Source: Candidatus Brocadiaceae bacterium (GTDB lineage Bacteria; Planctomycetota; Brocadiia; SM23-32). From it: DNA of 7,211 nucleotides. The notes under the pieces are model-generated. The model worked only from the letters and a program-made list of their open reading frames with translations. It was not told the origin of the DNA and did no database searches. The position numbers and the translations under genes were made by a program. Shown piece after piece: positions 1 through 6,572 of the stretch (positions are counted from its first letter, which is position 1; every line of letters starts with the position of its first letter). The DNA lies in assembly GCA_003567495.1 (NCBI GenBank), contig PWZK01000048.1:1-7211 (forward strand), written 5' to 3'.

Positions 1-250
1 GCAAAGCACACAGCACTCCACCAAAGGAAACGTCGCGACTCATCTCAAAGCGTGTTTGTGCACAACTGCCGCTGCCGGTGGCTGCAAGGGTTCTCTCCAC
101 TTGGGGAATGGGGGCTCAATATAGCAGAAGTTATCGCCTATGAAAACACATAGATCAAATCCAAGCTTAATGGTTACCAAAAACGAGTTTTAAGCGTTTG
201 TGTCGTTCTTTGACATGTTAATTTCTTCCTGCCGTTCTCTGCGGTCTCTG

Positions 251-273
251 CGCCTGCCTGCAGCAGGCAGGCG
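251..273. repeat. Palindromic repeat, left copy
   Basis: This is a perfect inverted repeat with 11-bp arms around a single central A. Its core is CCTGCCTGCAGCAGGCAGG. The same 19-nt core recurs at 7042-7060, and an inverted, truncated copy closes the window at 7183-7211. The right-hand flank (274-287) is also largely shared with that last copy, so the repeat unit is longer than the palindrome. It resembles a dispersed intergenic repeat that can fold as a hairpin. There is no T-run to make it a classical terminator. Confidence 0.85.
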
Positions 274-275
274 GT

Positions 276-294
276 GCATATGCGCGACATATGC
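276..294. repeat. Inverted repeat, 7-bp arms
   Basis: GCATATG and CATATGC are perfect 7-bp arms around the 5-nt loop CGCGA. The element lies immediately after the palindromic repeat at 251-273 and before a third inverted repeat at 314-330. Its role is unknown. It could form a hairpin in the 3' trailer of the aro transcript. Confidence 0.6.
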
Positions 295-313
295 GGGCTA
301 ACACCCTCTTTTG

Positions 314-330
314 CTGTGGTGACACCACAG
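314..330 (-). terminator. Hairpin just past the aroC stop, possible terminator
   Basis: CTGTGGT and ACCACAG form a perfect 7-bp stem with a 3-nt loop, beginning 8 nt beyond the aroC stop codon on the minus strand. The position fits a transcript end. However, the transcript reads CAAAAGAGG after the stem, not a U-run, so this is not a canonical intrinsic terminator. It may instead protect the 3' end of the message. Confidence 0.35.
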
Positions 331-338
331 AACTACTT

Positions 339-1394
339 TCAGGCCATGAGCGCGGCATGGCATTTGATGAGGTCCTCCAGCACAAGACAGGCCATCGCAT
401 CGACCACCGGCACCACCCTCGGGCAGATACATACGTCGTGGCGACCCTGGATTTCCAATGTAGCGTTGCAACCTTCCTCGTCCACGGTCTGCTGCCGGCG
501 CGAGATACTGGGAGTGGGTTTAACCGCCACCCGAAAGACTATATCCTCTCCCGTAGAAAGCCCGCCCGTTATTCCGCCCGCATTGTTCGTTAAAAAACCG
601 TTTTCGTCCATCTGATCGTTATGCTCGCTGCCGCTCATGTGAGCCGATTTGAAGCCTGATCCGAATTCCATCCCTTTTATCGCCCCGATACTGAAGATGG
701 CCGCGGCCAGGCGGGCGTCCAGTTTATCAAAAACCGGCTCGCCCAACCCTGCCGGCACGCCGCTTATGCGACATTCCACTATCCCCCCCGCACTGTCGCC
801 CTGGCTTTTTAGCTCTTCAACTTTCTCCGCCATTTTCTCCGCGGCGACGCCGTCACACGCCCTGAGCGCGTTTGTCTCCACCAGTTCCAGGTTTATCTCT
901 TCGCACCATATACCGGCTGCGGCAAGCGTATAAGCCGCAAGCGAAATGCCCCGCGCTTCAAGACATTTCCGGGCGACGGCGCCCGCAGCAACCCTCGCCG
1001 CGGTTTCGCGCCCGCTGGCACGTCCGCCGCCGCGCCAGTCCCTGACACCGTATTTTTTCATGTAACCATAATCGGCATGCCCGGGACGAAACAACCGGCG
1101 CAAGGCATCGTAAGCCCCCGGATCGGCGTCTTTGTTGTAGATAATCATCATGACAGGTGTGCCGGTCGTCTTCCCGTTAAAAACGCCGGATAAAATATTG
1201 ACCCGATCCTCCTCGCGACGGGCACTCGTAACGCTGCTGACGCCCGGTTTTCGCCTGTCAAGCTGCACCTGCACATCCTCGGGACAAAGCTCAATCCCGG
1301 GCCTAGCGCCGTCTATCACCACCCCGATCGCACCACCGTGGCTCTCACCGAAAGTGGTCACGCAAAACGCATTGCCAAACGTGTTTCCGCCCAT
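339..1394 (-). CDS. aroC: Chorismate synthase
   Basis: AroC catalyses the last step of the shikimate pathway in the cytoplasm: it removes phosphate from 5-enolpyruvylshikimate-3-phosphate to give chorismate and needs reduced FMN. The 351-residue protein is full length for the family. TFGESHG at 14-20 contains the first conserved histidine (His19), RPGHAD at 103-108 holds the second (His106), and RGGGRASGRETAARVAAGAV at 121-140 is the second signature. IGAIKGMEFGSGF (236-248), NNAGGITGG (270-278) and RHD...PRVVPVVDAM (318-334, with Asp320) complete the set. The ATG is certain because an in-frame TAA lies two codons upstream and a strong ribosome binding site precedes it. It is the second gene of an operon with shikimate kinase, 16 nt downstream of that stop. 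No expected residue appears missing. Confidence 0.98.
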   Translation of the reverse strand: MGGNTFGNAFCVTTFGESHGGAIGVVIDGARPGIELCPEDVQVQLDRRKPGVSSVTSARREEDRVNILSGVFNGKTTGTPVMMIIYNKDADPGAYDALRRLFRPGHADYGYMKKYGVRDWRGGGRASGRETAARVAAGAVARKCLEARGISLAAYTLAAAGIWCEEINLELVETNALRACDGVAAEKMAEKVEELKSQGDSAGGIVECRISGVPAGLGEPVFDKLDARLAAAIFSIGAIKGMEFGSGFKSAHMSGSEHNDQMDENGFLTNNAGGITGGLSTGEDIVFRVAVKPTPSISRRQQTVDEEGCNATLEIQGRHDVCICPRVVPVVDAMACLVLEDLIKCHAALMA

Positions 1395-1400
1395 TGTTTA

Positions 1401-1410
1401 TCCCCCCTCT
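1401..1410 (-). promoter_or_regulatory. Strong ribosome binding site of aroC
   Basis: The minus strand reads AGAGGGGGGA, six nt before the aroC ATG and directly after the shikimate kinase stop codon. It fixes the aroC start and suggests efficient independent initiation within the two-gene message. Confidence 0.8.
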
Positions 1411-1923
1411 TTATCTCGCATATTCAATCTCGTCCGCTATTTCCTCTATGCTCCGGTTTGAACACTCGATAATCAGTGAGGCCCGGCTCGCGTAAAGGCG
1501 GTCCCGCCTTGCGTATATACGAGCCCACTCTTCAGCTGGCTTTTCTTCCGACAGAAAAGCCGGCCGGCCCTTGCGCATAAATCTCTCGTAAAGAACATCC
1601 GCCGACTCGCGCAGGTATATGGTAGCGGCAAATGAGCTGAGCTGCTCCATTGCCGGGCTGTTATCGGCAATTCCGCCACCTGTAGCCACTATCAGCCTTT
1701 CACGCCGCGCAAGCTCCGCCGCCACAACGCAGGCCCTATATTCCAAATCTTTGAAACCGGTTTTCCCCCGGGCCTTAAAAGCCTCCCTCGCGCTTTTGAA
1801 GCCAAATTCCTCGCATATCAATCTGTCGGTATCCACACAGCGCAGGCCCATACGCCGTGAAAGACACGACGCAACAGAACTTTTACCGCTGTGTTTAAGG
1901 CCGAACAAAACAATGCTTTTCAT
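1411..1923 (-). CDS. aroK: Shikimate kinase, divergent shikimate site
   Basis: The product phosphorylates the 3-hydroxyl of shikimate with ATP, two steps before chorismate synthase. At 170 residues it has the normal length. GLKHSGKSS (8-16) is the Walker A loop, DTD (31-33) carries the shikimate-binding aspartate Asp33, TGGG (81-84) is the glycine-rich substrate loop, and GRP (119-121) belongs to the ATP lid. Arg140 in RRDRLY matches the second shikimate-binding arginine. Oddly, the usual GE..FR..E stretch reads GKTGFKDLE (53-61), so the first shikimate-binding arginine (Arg58 in the Mycobacterium enzyme) is Lys58 here. An in-frame TGA two codons upstream makes ATG 1923 the only reasonable start, although no Shine-Dalgarno sequence precedes it. 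The operon with aroC supports the call. The symbol aroK rather than aroL is by convention. Confidence 0.92.
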   Translation of the reverse strand: MKSIVLFGLKHSGKSSVASCLSRRMGLRCVDTDRLICEEFGFKSAREAFKARGKTGFKDLEYRACVVAAELARRERLIVATGGGIADNSPAMEQLSSFAATIYLRESADVLYERFMRKGRPAFLSEEKPAEEWARIYARRDRLYASRASLIIECSNRSIEEIADEIEYAR

Positions 1924-2037
1924 GGGTCAAGCCATAATTTTGGGCAATTCATAAACGGGCCGCGCGTTTTATAAACCAAAAACAAGCATTAGTATTAGTG
2001 ATTTTCTGCAATGATGCAAATGGATGAGCAACACAGT

Positions 2038-2050
2038 GATGAAATTCATC
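2038..2050. promoter_or_regulatory. Palindrome in the divergent gap, possible operator
   Basis: GATGAAATTCATC is a perfect 6-1-6 palindrome. Related half sites lie nearby: GATGA at 2022-2026 and TTCATC at 2064-2069. The position between two divergent transcription units is typical of an operator, about 115 nt from the shikimate kinase start and 280 nt from the lipoprotein start. No known regulator motif is recognised, and chance occurrence is possible. Confidence 0.25.
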
Positions 2051-2315
2051 TGTTTTCGGCCATTCATCGCACAGACCATTTTTTAACGGTTTTGCTTATA
2101 ATGTATGCTGTGCGCCAACTAAAACCCTTACGTTATTGTTGTGTAAGCTACATTATACAAGGCTGTTAGCAAATCTTTAGAATATTTAACAGTCCGGAGC
2201 CTAATCGCAAATTCAGCCCGCACCCAACGTAGGTTTGAAACCGGTCATGCATTTGGTGTAATCTATCCATAGTGATTTGAATCGGTGTTTGTTTAGCTTT
2301 ATCCACCATATAAAA

Positions 2316-2323
2316 AGGGGGAG
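2316..2323 (+). promoter_or_regulatory. Ribosome binding site of the OmpA-type lipoprotein
   Basis: AGGGGGAG lies six nt before the ATG at 2330 and is a strong Shine-Dalgarno match. It supports that start, which also gives a proper lipoprotein signal peptide. Confidence 0.75.
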
Positions 2324-2329
2324 AAGATC

Positions 2330-3184
2330 ATGAGGTATTGCAGGCTTTTGGCGGTAGTCGTTGCTCTCAGCGTTTTGGGACTGAATATGGGCTGCACCGG
2401 CGTTGAAAAGCAGTCGAAGGTTCACGAAGGAACTGCGGTGGGCGCAGGGGTCGGCACGTTAATAGGTGCCGGCGCTGGGCACGCTAGCGCCCTGGGAGGC
2501 GGCCCCGGCGCGCTTGTCGGCCTGGCTCTTGGCGCCACCACGGGAATGCTAACCACCAGCCGCTATTACGACGATCCGGACGAAGCGGCCATGGACCCCG
2601 ATCAGCTCCGGGAAATGCGGGAGCTGGTTGAAGCAAGAGAGAGGGAGCGGGAAGAACTGGAGGCGAAATTGCGGGAAAGCGAAGAGCAAAGGCAGGCGCT
2701 GCTGGAAGCTCACAGACAGATGCAGGAGGATGAAAGACAACTGCAGCGCGATTTCGGCGAGGATGTCCAGTTGACCGCCTCCGGAGACGGCTATAAAGCC
2801 ACCGTGCTGGGCGATGTTTTGTTCGCCAGCGGCAGCGCCGACCTCTCCTCAGAGGGCAGGTCGGTTCTCGGGCGCGCGGCGCGGAAGATAAAAGAACATT
2901 TCCCGAACGCATATATAGAGGTGCAGGGGCATACCGACAATGTTCCGATTACGCATTCACATTGGGACTCCAACATGCAGCTCTCAACAGCCAGGGCCGT
3001 GAGCGTGCTGCATTTTTTGAGAGATGAGCACGGGTTCAGCGAGCGCAGAATGCGGGCAACGGGCTATTCCGACACAAAACCGGTTGCAAGCAACGAGACC
3101 GCGGATGGGAGAAGGCAAAACCGCAGGGCCGAGATCGTTATTATTCCTGAAGGCTCTGATGCGGCTCGGGAACTCGAAAGGTAA
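2330..3184 (+). CDS. OmpA-family peptidoglycan-binding lipoprotein
   Basis: This is a lipid-anchored envelope protein expected to link the outer membrane to peptidoglycan. Residues 1-21 form a signal peptide ending in the lipobox LNMGC, with Cys22 as the lipidation site. Residue 23 is Thr rather than Asp, which favours the outer membrane. Residues 36-73 are a glycine-zipper segment rich in GxGxG and GAxxG patterns. Residues about 91-141 are a charged Glu/Arg/Gln coiled coil. Residues about 160-273 are an OmpA C-terminal domain with DVLFASGSADL, VQGHTDNVPI, NMQLSTARA and QNRRAEIVI. Asp203 and Arg222 match the pair that binds the diaminopimelate peptide in OmpA proteins. The layout resembles Pal/YiaD-type lipoproteins with an added coiled coil. 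The next lipoprotein gene starts 17 nt downstream, probably in the same operon. Confidence 0.93.
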   Translation: MRYCRLLAVVVALSVLGLNMGCTGVEKQSKVHEGTAVGAGVGTLIGAGAGHASALGGGPGALVGLALGATTGMLTTSRYYDDPDEAAMDPDQLREMRELVEAREREREELEAKLRESEEQRQALLEAHRQMQEDERQLQRDFGEDVQLTASGDGYKATVLGDVLFASGSADLSSEGRSVLGRAARKIKEHFPNAYIEVQGHTDNVPITHSHWDSNMQLSTARAVSVLHFLRDEHGFSERRMRATGYSDTKPVASNETADGRRQNRRAEIVIIPEGSDAARELER

Positions 3185-3186
3185 CC

Positions 3187-3193
3187 AGGGAGG
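3187..3193 (+). promoter_or_regulatory. Ribosome binding site of the second lipoprotein
   Basis: AGGGAGG is a good Shine-Dalgarno sequence, 8 nt before the ATG at 3202 and just after the stop of the preceding gene. It supports the chosen start and co-translation with the OmpA-type lipoprotein. Confidence 0.7.
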
Positions 3194-3201
3194 CAGCCCA
3201 C

Positions 3202-3879
3202 ATGCAGTTCCCACATGCGCGGTCGGTCTGGAAAAATGTTTTCTGTGCGCTTCTATGTATGGCCTCGTTTTTCCTCGCCGCCGGCTGCGGGCCTCCATCG
3301 GTGAGGGAAACTTACGAGTATCACCATCGTTACGACAGAATGGGCGATGAGTACGATCCGCCTGTGTCGCTTGTTTTCCTAAATCCTGGCTCGAATCTCG
3401 GCATCTATACCGATATGGTCGTTGGTGAATTCCGTGCGGGCGAGAAATGGATCGAGGATATGGACATAGCAGCGCATTATGCAGGCACTTATTTCAGACA
3501 GGTGCTTGCACGCGAGCTTTTCGAATCGGGGCATTTCTATGTAGAGCTTGATCCACAGCACCGATCTGATTCACCGACCGCCGTTATCGAAGGGAAGTTC
3601 ACAGTATTTGACAGCGGCGCGGCGCTTGCCAGGTTTTTAAGCGCTTACCTGTTTTTTCTCCAACCGACCTCGGCCGTTGACCTGCAGGTTGAAGGGCGCA
3701 TAAGAGATGCCCACAGTGGCGAAACGGTGATGGAATTCGCCGATCGAAGGCGTTTTCTGGGCCACACACCATGGGGGCCGACATTTAAGACGCTCAATGA
3801 CGAATGGGCTATGAAACAAACGTGTATTCTCACGGCCCGTTCCATAGTTAATCTCATCATACATCTCCGCGAGGAATGA
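3202..3879 (+). CDS. Lipoprotein of uncertain family, DUF4410-like
   Basis: This is a 225-residue predicted lipoprotein. Residues 1-28 form the signal peptide: a basic start (HARSVWK), a hydrophobic core (VFCALLCMASFF) and the lipobox LAAGC with Cys29. The mature part begins with a short polar, Tyr/His-rich linker (38-52). It continues with an alternating alpha/beta region containing FRQVLARELFESGHFYVEL (98-116), VIEGKFTVFDSGAALARFL (128-146) and VDLQVEGRIRDAHSGETVMEF (159-179). That order (helix, then VLEGxI..F..G..RF, then a strand pair with a D..TG turn) resembles DUF4410-type periplasmic lipoproteins, but this rests on pattern memory only. No catalytic motif is visible. It follows the OmpA-type lipoprotein by 17 nt, so a shared envelope role is likely. 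The exact function is unknown. Confidence 0.85.
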   Translation: MQFPHARSVWKNVFCALLCMASFFLAAGCGPPSVRETYEYHHRYDRMGDEYDPPVSLVFLNPGSNLGIYTDMVVGEFRAGEKWIEDMDIAAHYAGTYFRQVLARELFESGHFYVELDPQHRSDSPTAVIEGKFTVFDSGAALARFLSAYLFFLQPTSAVDLQVEGRIRDAHSGETVMEFADRRRFLGHTPWGPTFKTLNDEWAMKQTCILTARSIVNLIIHLREE

Positions 3880-3887
3880 TGCGGCAC

Positions 3888-3900
3888 ACCGCAAAGCGGT
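3888..3900 (+). terminator. Short hairpin between lipoprotein gene and murD
   Basis: ACCGC-AAA-GCGGT is a perfect 5-bp stem with a 3-nt loop, 8 nt after the lipoprotein stop, followed only by TT and AATC. The T-run is too short for a confident intrinsic terminator. An overlapping alternative stem (GCGG 3881-3884 with CCGC 3889-3892) could compete with it. It might attenuate read-through into murD. Confidence 0.25.
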
Positions 3901-3994
3901 TTAATCATAAAAATGGGCACTTGGTAATCCCCTGACAATGAAGAAAAACACTTTGGTCGAATCCCCCCTCTGTTGCGGCGTTTTATTGAGGCGA

Positions 3995-5458
3995 ATGCTG
4001 GATAATATCTCCGGAAAAAGAGTTACCGTGGTGGGGCTCGGACTTTTCGGCGGAGGGGAGGGGGCGGCCAGATTTTTCTCCGCACTCGGAGCCTCCGTAA
4101 CCGTACTGGACCTGAAGTCGAAAGAGCAGCTCTCGCCTGCTGTTGCAAGGCTCTCGGATCTGCCAATAAAGTTCCGTTTCGGAGCCCACAATCAGGCGGA
4201 TATCGATTCCAGCGATCTGGTGGTACTGAATCCGGCCGTGCCCCGGGACTGTGATATCGTTGATCGAGCGCTTAACCGGGATATTCCGCTGACCAGTCCG
4301 ATGAACGTATTTTTGTGTCTGTGCCCGGCTCCTGTTGCGGCTGTAACCGGGTCGGTCGGCAAATCCACGACCACCTCGATGCTGGCCGGCATGCTGGCCG
4401 TGGGTGGACGCAAGGTCCATATCGGCGGAAATATCGGCATATCCCTGCTCGACAATTTAGATTCGATATCTGCCGACGACCTGGTCGTGCTGGAGCTCTC
4501 GTGCTTTCAACTCGAAGATGCCTCTTCTCTCCCTTTCTCCCCTCATACGAGCGTAGTTACCAACATTCTGCCGAATCACTTGGATCGCTACGATAGCTTC
4601 GAGTCGTACGCCGAAGCCAAAAAAAATATAATAAAATATCAAGGTAAGGACAGCCTGTCTGTATTAAACGGCGCGGACCCGACATTGCGAGACTGGATGT
4701 CCGAGGTAAAAGGGGATATGCTCTCGTTCAATATCGCGGAAGTTGAGCGTAGCGACGGGGAAGATACGCCGGGTTTCGGGGATGTGTGGCTGGAAGAAGG
4801 AAAAATCATGAGCCGTCTGAACGGGCGGAAAGAGCCCCTTTTCTCGGCGAATGACCTCAACATCCCCGGCGCACATAACATCAAAAACGCGGCCGCTGCG
4901 GCCGCTGCGGCCCGATGGCTGGGCGCCGGGACGTCGGATATCCGGCATGCGCTTAAGGGCTTTTGCCCGCTCGAACACAGGCTCGAGCACTGCGGCTCTG
5001 CATGCGGCATGACGTTTTACAACGACTCCGACTCAACTACGCCCGAGTCTACAATCGCAGCTATCAATTCATTCCGCCCGCCCATCACTCTGATATGCGG
5101 CGGTAAAGATAAAGGGCTGCCGTACGAAAAACTGGCGGAGGTGATCGCAGCAAGAGTCAATGTGCTGATTACACTGGGCCAATGTGGTCCGCATGTGGCA
5201 AAAAAGACCCGGGAGGCAGGAGGCGAAAACGACTCTATGCCGATAGTAGAAGAGGCTTCATCCCTCTCAAATGCTGTTATGAAAAGCTGCAAGCATTCGG
5301 TGCCGGGATCGACCGTGCTCTTTTCGCCGGCCTATGCAAGTTTCGATATGTTTCAGAACTTTGCCGAACGCGGCAACCGGTTCAAGGAGATAGTGCAAAG
5401 TCTGAACGGAAAAAAAAGTGCGCAACAGAATCAGGCCGAAAAGGGTTCTGTCACGTAA
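3995..5458 (+). CDS. murD: UDP-MurNAc-L-alanine:D-glutamate ligase
   Basis: MurD adds D-glutamate to UDP-MurNAc-L-Ala in the cytoplasm using ATP. I chose ATG 3995 because MLDNISGKRVTVVGLG aligns with the usual MurD N-terminus and GAGG lies 3 nt upstream. ATG 3938 is in frame and would add 19 residues, but lacks a Shine-Dalgarno sequence. Numbered from 3995 (487 aa): Rossmann-type start VVGLGLFGGG (12-21), P-loop TGSVGKST (118-125), GGNIG (144-148), ELSCFQLE (167-174), PNHLDRY (193-199), Lys209 as the likely carbamylated lysine, GAHNIKN (292-298), HRLE (328-331), GGKDKG (369-374), and SPAYAS.DMFQNF (444-456) with Ser449 and Phe456 as D-Glu contacts. Oddities: the P-loop has Val where Asn is usual, and the usual NDSKAT reads NDSDST (343-348), putting Asp346 at the place of E. 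coli Lys319. Family identity is not in doubt. Confidence 0.96.
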   Translation: MLDNISGKRVTVVGLGLFGGGEGAARFFSALGASVTVLDLKSKEQLSPAVARLSDLPIKFRFGAHNQADIDSSDLVVLNPAVPRDCDIVDRALNRDIPLTSPMNVFLCLCPAPVAAVTGSVGKSTTTSMLAGMLAVGGRKVHIGGNIGISLLDNLDSISADDLVVLELSCFQLEDASSLPFSPHTSVVTNILPNHLDRYDSFESYAEAKKNIIKYQGKDSLSVLNGADPTLRDWMSEVKGDMLSFNIAEVERSDGEDTPGFGDVWLEEGKIMSRLNGRKEPLFSANDLNIPGAHNIKNAAAAAAAARWLGAGTSDIRHALKGFCPLEHRLEHCGSACGMTFYNDSDSTTPESTIAAINSFRPPITLICGGKDKGLPYEKLAEVIAARVNVLITLGQCGPHVAKKTREAGGENDSMPIVEEASSLSNAVMKSCKHSVPGSTVLFSPAYASFDMFQNFAERGNRFKEIVQSLNGKKSAQQNQAEKGSVT

Positions 5459-5493
5459 GAAAGCGCGTAAACCCTCAGTGAACCACCTGCCTG

Positions 5494-6312
5494 CTATCCC
5501 TTGATTATAACGTCCGTTCCGCGTTCGCATCCAAGTTTTTTATATGCCGAGCCCCTGTTGGCAGCGATCTCCAGATACCCGCTACTGCCGATAAGCGCAA
5601 CCAATTCGCCCTCCTTAACATCACCGTAACTTCCGGATATCCCCTTGGTTTTGCTGCCGGCGACCGATACGGAAATATCCTCAAATGCTTGCGGCAGATT
5701 TGTCTGAAGCGTGGCTTCTCCCACATTGGTAATCAGATTTCCGAATTGATCGATATAAACGATCTCGCCCTTCAGCGTCCCCGCCGTTGTTTTTACAGGT
5801 TTGGGCAGTTTCAAAGCTTTGATAGTCCTCTTACGCGGCCCTACTTTTTCAATACCGGCCCCCTCAGCCAGACGAGCGGCCACGGGCGCAAAAATATCGC
5901 GTCCGTGAAAAGTGGTGCTCACGCCGTCGAGCCACAGTTCTTTGTTTTCAACCGCTCTGATCGCATCAGCCTTGCGCTCCGCCTCCAGCATACTCAGCAG
6001 CCCGTTATCCGGGGCCAGGAATGTGCGCCCGCCAGCCTTCATGCAAATAATGTCGCGTTTGCCACCGACGCCTGGATCTACCACGCAAACAAAGATGGAG
6101 TCCGGTGGAAAGTATTCATAGGACGATCGCAGGACAAATGCGGCACCGATAACATCCTGAGGTTCGACGGTATGGGTCAGATCAACTATCCGGGCATTCT
6201 CGCAGATGGAATAAATTACCCCCTTCATGGTTCCCGCATAACTGTCACGATGCCCGAAATCCGTCAGAAGTACAAACAGCGGTGTTGATTTGTGAAACCC
6301 AAATTTTGCCAT
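5494..6312 (-). CDS. SAM hydrolase (SAM hydroxide adenosyltransferase)
   Basis: This 272-residue protein belongs to the DUF62 family of SAM hydroxide adenosyltransferases, cytoplasmic enzymes that cleave S-adenosylmethionine to adenosine and methionine using water. The N-terminal domain has LLTDFG (15-20), VVDPGVGG (77-84), APDNGLL (100-106) and TFHGRDIFAPVAA (134-146). The C-terminal domain has IDQFGNLITN (187-196). The hydrolase triad is present: Asp79, Arg86 with the expected seven-residue spacing, and His136. The long insertion of fluorinases is absent, so a halogenase is unlikely. An in-frame TAG five codons upstream makes ATG 6312 the only sensible start, although no Shine-Dalgarno sequence is seen. 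The gene converges on murD with a 35-nt gap and no clear terminator between them. Its physiological role in bacteria is unclear; SAM level control is a plausible inference. Confidence 0.94.
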   Translation of the reverse strand: MAKFGFHKSTPLFVLLTDFGHRDSYAGTMKGVIYSICENARIVDLTHTVEPQDVIGAAFVLRSSYEYFPPDSIFVCVVDPGVGGKRDIICMKAGGRTFLAPDNGLLSMLEAERKADAIRAVENKELWLDGVSTTFHGRDIFAPVAARLAEGAGIEKVGPRKRTIKALKLPKPVKTTAGTLKGEIVYIDQFGNLITNVGEATLQTNLPQAFEDISVSVAGSKTKGISGSYGDVKEGELVALIGSSGYLEIAANRGSAYKKLGCERGTDVIIKG

Positions 6313-6572
6313 TTGATATTTACGCTATATAAGAGTAAAATTGTAAAAGCATCTTAAAATACAAGCGCCGTCGCTGCCGGCCAAACAAGGAAATCGCGGC
6401 GCAGGCATCTTGCCCGCCTGCTTTCTTGCAAGCTGGAAGCCCGCATCGCAACAAGGTCGGGCATGTGACTAAACCGCGCCATCCGCTGCCTGAGCCGGTT
6501 ACGCCGGAAAGAACGGCGAGACGAGACATATTATAGGCGGCTTTGTCCAGGTTTTCAAGTAAAAACTCAAAC
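6313..6572. other. Divergent gap with repeat-like sequence
   Basis: This gap lies between the leftward SAM hydrolase and the rightward membrane protein. The part next to the SAM hydrolase (6313-6360) is AT-rich and probably carries its promoter, although no well-spaced -35/-10 pair is evident. From about 6398 to 6540 the sequence becomes GC-rich and repeat-like. GCAGGC (6401-6406) pairs with GCCTGC (6416-6421), and CGCCG (6502-6506) pairs with CGGCG (6514-6518) across a 7-nt loop. A 99-codon minus-strand frame spans 6320-6619, but it overlaps the membrane-protein gene and looks non-coding. Confidence 0.55.

Larger units (their letters stand above)
1..338. other. Gene-free region downstream of aroC
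   Basis: No convincing gene is visible. A minus-strand frame stays open from about 115 to the window edge and would read VERTLAATGSGSCAQTRFEM and onward. It has no Shine-Dalgarno sequence and no recognisable domain, so I treat it as non-coding or as a gene remnant. The right half (about 231-330) is repeat-like. The octamer TCTCTGCG occurs twice in tandem (236-243 and 245-252), followed directly by three perfect inverted repeats that are listed separately. Nothing else stands out in 120-230. Confidence 0.6.
1924..2329. other. Divergent intergenic region, aroK to lipoprotein
   Basis: This 406-nt gap must contain the promoters of both the leftward aro operon and the rightward envelope genes. 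Perfect TATAAT hexamers occur on the plus strand at 2097-2102 and on the minus strand at 2152-2157, but neither has a good -35 box at the usual spacing, so I do not call a promoter. TTGAAA at 2235-2240 also lacks a good partner. A 52-codon ATG frame (2011-2169, plus, beginning MMQMDEQHSD) is open but has no ribosome binding site and no recognisable family, and I do not count it as a gene. A palindrome at 2038-2050 is listed separately. Confidence 0.7.

Noticed and set aside
1..115. A minus-strand partial frame running off the left edge.
   Set aside because: It has no start with a ribosome binding site and no family resemblance; it is too short to judge without sequence beyond the window.
649..933. 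Long plus-strand open frames opposite aroC and shikimate kinase.
   Set aside because: They lie entirely antisense to two enzymes whose family motifs are complete, so they are frame shadows.
2011..2169. A 52-codon plus-strand frame (MMQMDEQHSD onward) in the divergent gap.
   Set aside because: It has no ribosome binding site, no recognisable domain and a Cys-rich, low-quality tail; an open frame of this length is expected by chance in a gap of this size.
5486..5495. CCTGCCTGCT between murD and the SAM hydrolase gene, resembling half of the palindromic repeat.
   Set aside because: Only 10 nt match, the second arm is missing and it overlaps the end of the SAM hydrolase gene; chance is sufficient.
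5494..6312. SAM-dependent chlorinase or fluorinase for the DUF62 protein.
   Set aside because: The Asp79/Arg86/His136 triad of the water-using enzymes is present and the fluorinase insertion is absent.
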